In this document: one piece after another, positions 57,858 through 64,000 of the stretch
Layout of the letters: each line of letters opens with the position of its first letter
How positions within the stretch are numbered: the stretch's first letter is position 1
Assembly: GCA_001692895.1 (NCBI GenBank)
Contig: KV748193.1
Span: 1,240,001-1,304,000, forward strand
Direction of reading: 5' to 3'
DNA from: Cenococcum geophilum 1.58
Taxonomy: Eukaryota > Ascomycota > Dothideomycetes > Gloniales > Gloniaceae
DNA: 64,000 bases
Translations under genes and position numbers: made by a program
Notes under the pieces: model-generated
Databases searched by the model: none
Told to the model about the DNA's origin: nothing
Seen by the model: the letters and a program-made list of their open reading frames with translations, nothing else

Positions 57858-60800
57858 TATTACGGCACTAACTTAACGTATACTGTTTTATACTATCTCG
57901 TACTATTTCCTACTATTAGCTAGCCCACTACTAGTGACTTAGCGGCTGGCCCTACTATTTATATACAATACCCCCTTTCCACCTTCTTCCCCTCTTTATA
58001 CCATAACGTAGTTATTCAGTTTACTTTATTATAGTACTATAACAGTTTATAGTATCTTTAATTTACGCCCTATCGCAATTACTAATTCTTTATACCCTAG
58101 CTAATTAACCTTCGCCCTAGAATAATTACGACCTACGCGCGCCTTTACTAAAACTAATACGTCCCTAGTATAGTCTTAGAACGATCCTTAGTTTTTACCT
58201 AGCGCCTAAATAGGCAATATTAATAACGCCGAAACAGCTGAAACCTAAAACCCCTATAATGTTTTTATAGACCTCTTTATAGAGATATACCCTAATATCG
58301 CGTAGATAATCCGCCGCTTCCTACTATACCCTAAGACCTTTAAGCCTAGCAAAGCTTATCTTACCCTTATTAACTATACTAACGAGTTCCTTAATAATAT
58401 TAAAGTAGGACTATAGTGTATATATAATATAAACACCGCTAATAAGAAAGCTAACGAAAACCTTAGTACCCTTATTGCTTTTTAGATAGGAACTATTAAC
58501 TTCTAGGTAGAGACTATTGCCATTCTAAAATAATTAACCCCTATAATAACGGTAGTAACCTAGCAGAAAAAACGGAGATCTAAAAACCTACCAATATTTA
58601 GCGGAAAAGGCACCCCACTAGAATAATAAGCTAATTTTAAGACCTAGCATATTAAGATTAAGGGAGTTTTTAACCGGGACTAGGATTATTTTAATATAGT
58701 TTAGTCCTAGATCCTTTATATCTTAAATATACTAGAGGATAAGGCCTATAAGTTTATTAAGTAGGGCCTAGAGCTTATATATAAGAACCTAAACAATATA
58801 TCTGCGTGGAAATAGCCTATTAAGGAAGATATACTTAAAGACCTTACTACCTACTATAAGGTCCTTAATATAACCTAGGTCGTAAAGAATAAGCTTAACT
58901 ATTTCCCCTAGGGCAAGCGTAATTACTAGTCTTAGAAGGGAGAGCTTAATAAGCTAATAGTCCGCGTTAAGAAGATAGATAAATAGAAGGTGGATTTACT
59001 CTAAAAGTTTATCTTTTTAAAGATAAAAGAGCTAGTACTTAGACTTGCCTATAAAATTAATAATAGCAACTATATAGATTAGAGTAAGTAGATAGATATA
59101 TTTGCTAAAAACCTTATAAACTATATACACTAAGCTAACCTTAAGAAGAACGCTAACCACTACCTACCTGCTTAAGCCTCTGCCCCTATATTAACCCCGA
59201 CCTTAGTAGTAACTAAAGAACCTATAGACCTTAATAAAATTTTAGATACAGAGTATAAGCGCCGCGTTAATAATAGACTATATTTTGCCTATAGCCTACC
59301 TGGCCACTAAAAGGACGCCTATAACCCTATTAAGATAGCAAACCTAGTTCTAATACTACCCTATTAAATAATATAAACTAATAACCGTAGACGCGGTAAC
59401 TGTAGAGTTTATTATAGATGCGGCAACCGCGGAGCCTATTATAGCTATAGCGGACGACCCCCCCTTTAACCCTATAGCTTAGTTACTTTAAACTATACCC
59501 TATATAGGAGCCCAACCTATTAATAACGCCTAGTATTAGCGACTTCGCGCTAGCGAATATAAACATAGCTATATTATTAGTAAGGTATTATCTTCCTATA
59601 CTCTAACTAAGACTAAGACTAATACTACTAGCTAGATAGACACTAGACCGCCCTATTAAGACAGCCTTATACCCTAGTTATTAAAAGGTAAACCCTTAAA
59701 CTAAGTTGCGTTTAAGGGTCTAAACTATATAAGGAGGAAGATAAGAAGATTAGGTCCCTATTACTAGATTAATTAATCCTTTCTATTAATAAGCTACTAC
59801 TTAATCTTAGATTAGCAAATAGTAATAAGAAATTAATCCTTATTTAAACCTAACTCTCTTTATTATATAACCTATACCCCTAAGTTTATATTAATATAGT
59901 AAGCCTAGTAGACTCCAGTAATACTATAATAGTATTTACTAACGCAGAGTCTATTATAAGAAAGTATAATATTATAATTAAGAAGCTGCTAGTACCTAGG
60001 CCACTACGCCTTGTAAATAGTATTCTAACTTTACTTATTACGGACTACTTTACTGCTTAAATATTAATTAGCCTCCATATTAAAGCTATACTTTTTTTAT
60101 TACTAAACTCTTACCCACTACCCTAATTATCTTAGGTATGCCTTAGCTTTAGAAGTATAAGCCCCGTCCTAGCTTTAGGAAACTTAAGATCCGCTTTAAC
60201 TTAGACTACTACTCTAGGTACTACCTCCCGTAGGGGATAACTAACGGTAGTAGGGACGCCCTATACAGATACTTAGTATTATTAAGCCTAGTGCCTAGGA
60301 CTTTATATAAAGCCTTAATAGTAAAAGACGTTCCTAATAAAGGGGAGCCCGTATAGCTGTAAAGAAATGAGATAGTAAAAGACTAAACTACCCTAGTACT
60401 TAAGACTAAAATAATAGGCTAGCTAGCCCTGCTAAAACTAAGGAAGAAGGTCTGCTTTACGCCGCTATTATTAAAAATCTAACTCTAACCTAGGCACTAT
60501 TTAAACCCTAGCCGCCTAACCTAATACCTAGAACTAAGCCTTATACCATATACGCATACTATAGCTTGCGTTATAGTAGGGACTGGCTATAAAACTACTA
60601 AGACCCAGATAATAGAAACCGCGCCACTATAACGCCTAACCTTATACCCGTCTCCCGCGCGTACTATATAGGGCCNCCGCCTTANTTCCGCCCCCCTNGG
60701 CTAACTAAGNCGTNCTAGCCTAGCNNTAGTACTAGAGAACTAGATANGCCCTAACCTAGACAATATTAAATACACTTATACTATTAATTTTACCTAGTTC

Positions 60801-63800
60801 TATAAATAAAAAGACGTAAAGGTAATAAGGATTTATATAGCGGAGCTAGTAGAAATAGTTAAATAAAATAAGCACTAATAGCTGCTTAAAGAGCTACCTA
60901 TAGGCCTAATAAAAGTACTAAACCTATTAGAAAGATCTTTCCGCTAGCTAGTAAAAGGTAACTATATAATAAAGGAAGCCCGTAAAGTGCTCCCCCCCTA
61001 TTTTTATAACTTCCTTAAAATAAATCTAAAAACTAAACCCAAGTTTTTATGTCGGAAGATAGTTAACACTAATATTAAAAAAATTCTAAAAGGCAAACCA
61101 GGATTAACCCGCGAAGACATTCTATAACGCCTACTAAAGGAGTTTTATAAATATATTAAGCACTTCCTTTTTAAAAACGTAGATAAGCTGCCCCCTTATT
61201 AACTATAGGACTATAAAATTAAGATTATCCCTAGAAACTAGGCCCCATACTATAAAAATAGACTACTCTTACCTACTAAACTTAAGTATATAAAGAAGTG
61301 GATTAATAAGATACTGGATAAGGGTTTTATCCATAAATTAACCTTACTAGCTACTATACTACTCCTCCTTATTACTAAGCCTAGCGGCGGTATATAAATT
61401 TACTATAACTACTAAGGCCTAAATATAGTTACTATTAAGAATTGGTACCTATTACCACTAATCCGCGAGATACTTAACGTACTTTATAGTGTTAAGTACT
61501 TTACTAAACTTAATATAATTACTACGTTTAACTAGATCTAGATTATAAAGGGCTATAAATAGCTTATAGTATTTATTACCCAATTCGGACTCTATAAGAT
61601 ACTAGTTATACTATTTAGCCTTTATAACGCACCTATTACATTTTAGAACTATATTAACTATATTTTGTATAACGCCTTTAATAACTACTATACTACCTAC
61701 CTTACTAATATCCTTATCTTTTCTAAAACACGCGCTAAGCATACTAAGTATATAAATAAAGTTATCTAAAGACTTAGTAATACTAGACTTTAGATTAATA
61801 TTAATAAGTTTAAGTTCTACTCTACTAAAACAAAATACCTTAGCTTAATTATTTTAGCTAATAGTATAACTATAAACCCTAAGAAGATACAGGCCTTATA
61901 GAAATAAAAGGACCCGATATTAATTAAAGAACTATAATAATTTCTCGGCTTTGCAAACTTCTACTAATAATTTATCTAAGGCTACTTTACTATTGCTATA
62001 CCTATAATAAAACTTCTAAAGAAGGATATTAAATAGCTATGGGGACTAGAATAAGCTAAATCATTTAAGGCCCTTAAGGGAGCCTTTACTTTAGTACTAG
62101 TACTAATATACTATAACTATATAAAGAAAACAGTAGTAAAGATAGACGTATTAAATTAGGCTTTTAGTAAAGTCCTTTCCTAATATAATAATAACGGAAA
62201 ATTAAGACTAGTTGTATTTTTCTCCGTAAAGTACTTTATGCTAAAGTATAACTATAAGATCTATAATAAAGAACTCTTAGCTATTATTAAGGCTTTAGAG
62301 GAATAGCGTCCTAAGCTATAAGGGACTAAGAAGCTGTTTAAAATTATTACCGACTATAAGAAATTATAGACGTTTATAACTACTAAGTAGCTAAATAAGC
62401 GCTAAGTCTAGTAGGCAGAGTTTCTTTTATAGTTTAACTTTATAATTATATATAGACCTAATAGCAAAGCCACGCTCCCTAACGCCCTAAGCTAGCTATT
62501 AGGAATAAGGCCTAAGGACGCTAATAATAAACGCCTCCGCTACTAAGCCTAAGTTATTATACTGCCCTAAAAAGTTAACCCTATAATCCTAAAAGAATTA
62601 CTATATAAGTCCCGTAATATTAATAACGTAGAGTTTATAGCCGCTTTAGACCCTAAAATTGCTAAAAAGTTACTAGACGAGTTAATTTAGCTAGGATATT
62701 AGGAGAACAAACTTATAAGAGATATAGTAGCGGCCCTATATAATCAAAAAGCTCGCCCTTAGCTAAAGAAGATTAGGAAATTACTCCGTTATAATAAGTT
62801 AGAATATAGTATTATTAATAAATAAATCTACTTCCGCTAATATCTCTTTATCCCTAACGCCCTAAACCTCCGCCTAGAAGTTACCTATCACTCTTATAGT
62901 AGCGGCCCCGCTAGTTACCCTAGCTAGGTTAAAACTCTTAACCTTTTAAACCAAATATACTGGTAGCTAGGAATCTCCTAGTTTACAGCTACCTTTATTA
63001 AAGACTATACCCTATACTTTTATACTAAGACCCCCATTCTACCCCGCCTAGCTTTTTAAAGCTATTAAAATTACTTACCCGCCTATAGACTAATATCTTA
63101 ATTAACTATATTATAACGCTGCTAGTATACTAATGTTATGGTAAGGTATATAAATATATCCTTATTATTATAGACCGCCTAACTAAAATATAATACCTTA
63201 TTTTAGTAATAGGACTCTTAATAAAGGAGCTAGTTAATAGCTTTGTTAATAACGTATATAAGCTCTATAGTGTACTAAGTATAATTATCTCTAATTACGG
63301 TATATAATTTATTAGCGACTTCTAGCGACGACTAAGTAAACGCCTTAAGATAACCTTATAACTAAGCTTAACCTAATACCTAGAGGTAGACGGCTAAACT
63401 AAAATTATTAACACTGCCGTAAATAAATACCTTTATACTTTTGTTAGCTTTATATAGGACAACTAGGTTAACTACCTACCGCTTACTAAGTTTATTATAA
63501 ATAACTAAGTTAACAAAAGTATAGGTATCTCCCTATTTTTTATAAACTATAGCTTTAACCCTTGCCTTAGAATTAAGCCTACTAGCCCCTACTTACTAAC
63601 ACTATTAGTATAAGTAAAGAAGGAGTTCTTTTACGTAAACTTTATAGCTAACCGCTTTAAGCGGATATTAATATAGCTTAAGGCCCTTGCCTGGATTTTA
63701 TAGTAACGCTATAAAGATAATGCTAATACCTATAGAGATAAGAGCGCGTTATTCTATAAAGGCGATATAGTTATAGTTAGCTTAGAAAATATAAAGATAA

Positions 63801-64000
63801 ATAAACCTAAAAAAAAAAGGGATAATAAATAGGACGGCCCGTACTCTGTACTCGCAGTATACTAAGGGGCAGTTATAATAAACCTCCTAAACTATATCTA
63901 AGTAAATAAATCCTTTTATATATTTAAGGTCCGCCTTTAGGCTGCTAAAGAGATCCCTAGCTAGGCAAATATTAACACTATAGAGCGCCGTAATATATAA
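57858..64000 (+). mobile_element. Gypsy-C: Ty3/gypsy retrotransposon, runs off the window
   Basis: A probable 5' LTR lies at 57858-58044 (TATTACGGCACT, RIP form of TGTTACGG, to TATAACA). Plus-strand relics follow: gag (about 58190-59500), a protease region near 59920, RT (about 61200-61850: KPSGGI, TYLTNILIFSKT), RNase H (about 62090-62340: LKYNYKIYNKELLAIIKALE) and integrase (about 62880-63600). All frames carry many stops. Ambiguous bases cluster at 60676-60747. The 3' LTR is outside. Confidence 0.8.

Noticed and set aside
1..64000. CRISPR array, prophage or bacterial-type operon
   Set aside because: Spliceosomal introns, fungal families and LTR elements show a eukaryotic nuclear genome; no spaced short repeats were seen.

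Overview
The window comes from a filamentous ascomycete (Pezizomycotina). Genes carry short GT-AG introns of about 50-170 bp, and fungus-typical families are present (CFEM membrane protein, HeLo-like/NACHT/ankyrin STAND protein, FIT/Scs3 protein, Rab5/Vps21 GTPase with an acidic insert). A GC-balanced gene block of about 24 kb (about 4.9-28.7 kb) lies between AT-rich blocks of transposon relics. The relics show the footprint of repeat-induced point mutation (RIP): reading frames are full of TAA/TAG/TGA codons that derive from CAA/CAG/CGA/TGG, and zinc-finger Cys and His codons have become Tyr. The species cannot be named from the sequence.

Left block (1-4.9 kb): a reverse-oriented LTR cut by the window edge, RIP-degraded DNA, and a complete 2.1-kb non-LTR insertion (1266-3372, minus strand) with a poly-A tail and 12-bp target-site duplication. 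That insertion carries only a gag-like ORF1.

Gene block: secreted type-B carboxylesterase (-, 6 exons), NLR-like STAND protein (+, frameshifted ankyrin region), amine-oxidase relic (-), FIT/Scs3 lipid-droplet protein (+), Rab5/Vps21 (-), CFEM membrane protein (-), C2H2 transcription factor (+), DHA1-type MFS transporter (-), a palindromic MITE, a relic resembling the N-terminal part of a fungal-type kinase (-), and a SnoaL/NTF2-like protein (+). I rebuilt the exon structures by hand; all joined coding lengths of the intact genes are multiples of three.

Right block (28.76-64 kb): a nested transposon complex in which most layers can be closed by target-site duplications. hAT-1 starts at 28760. 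Its BED-finger region is split by hAT-2 (29339-50634; matching TIRs, 8-bp TSD). hAT-2 was in turn entered by a chromodomain Ty3/gypsy element (29655-37673; 422-bp LTRs, TSD ATACT), a 1.0-kb non-RIPed insert (39652-40655; 14-bp TSD) and a Ty1/copia element (41609-50597). The copia element carries a 2.9-kb non-autonomous LTR element (42856-45771; 188-bp LTRs, TSD GAGGA). Right of hAT-2, hAT-1 resumes and is cut by a minus-strand gypsy element (51505-about 57850), itself cut by a plus-strand gypsy element that leaves the window. Three short solo LTRs (193-262 bp) with perfect 5-bp TSDs are scattered through this block and have kept normal base composition.

No operon or biosynthetic cluster is evident. 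FIT and Rab5 look like core genes. The STAND protein, esterase, MFS pump, SnoaL protein and pseudogene relics look like accessory content near a transposon-rich compartment.
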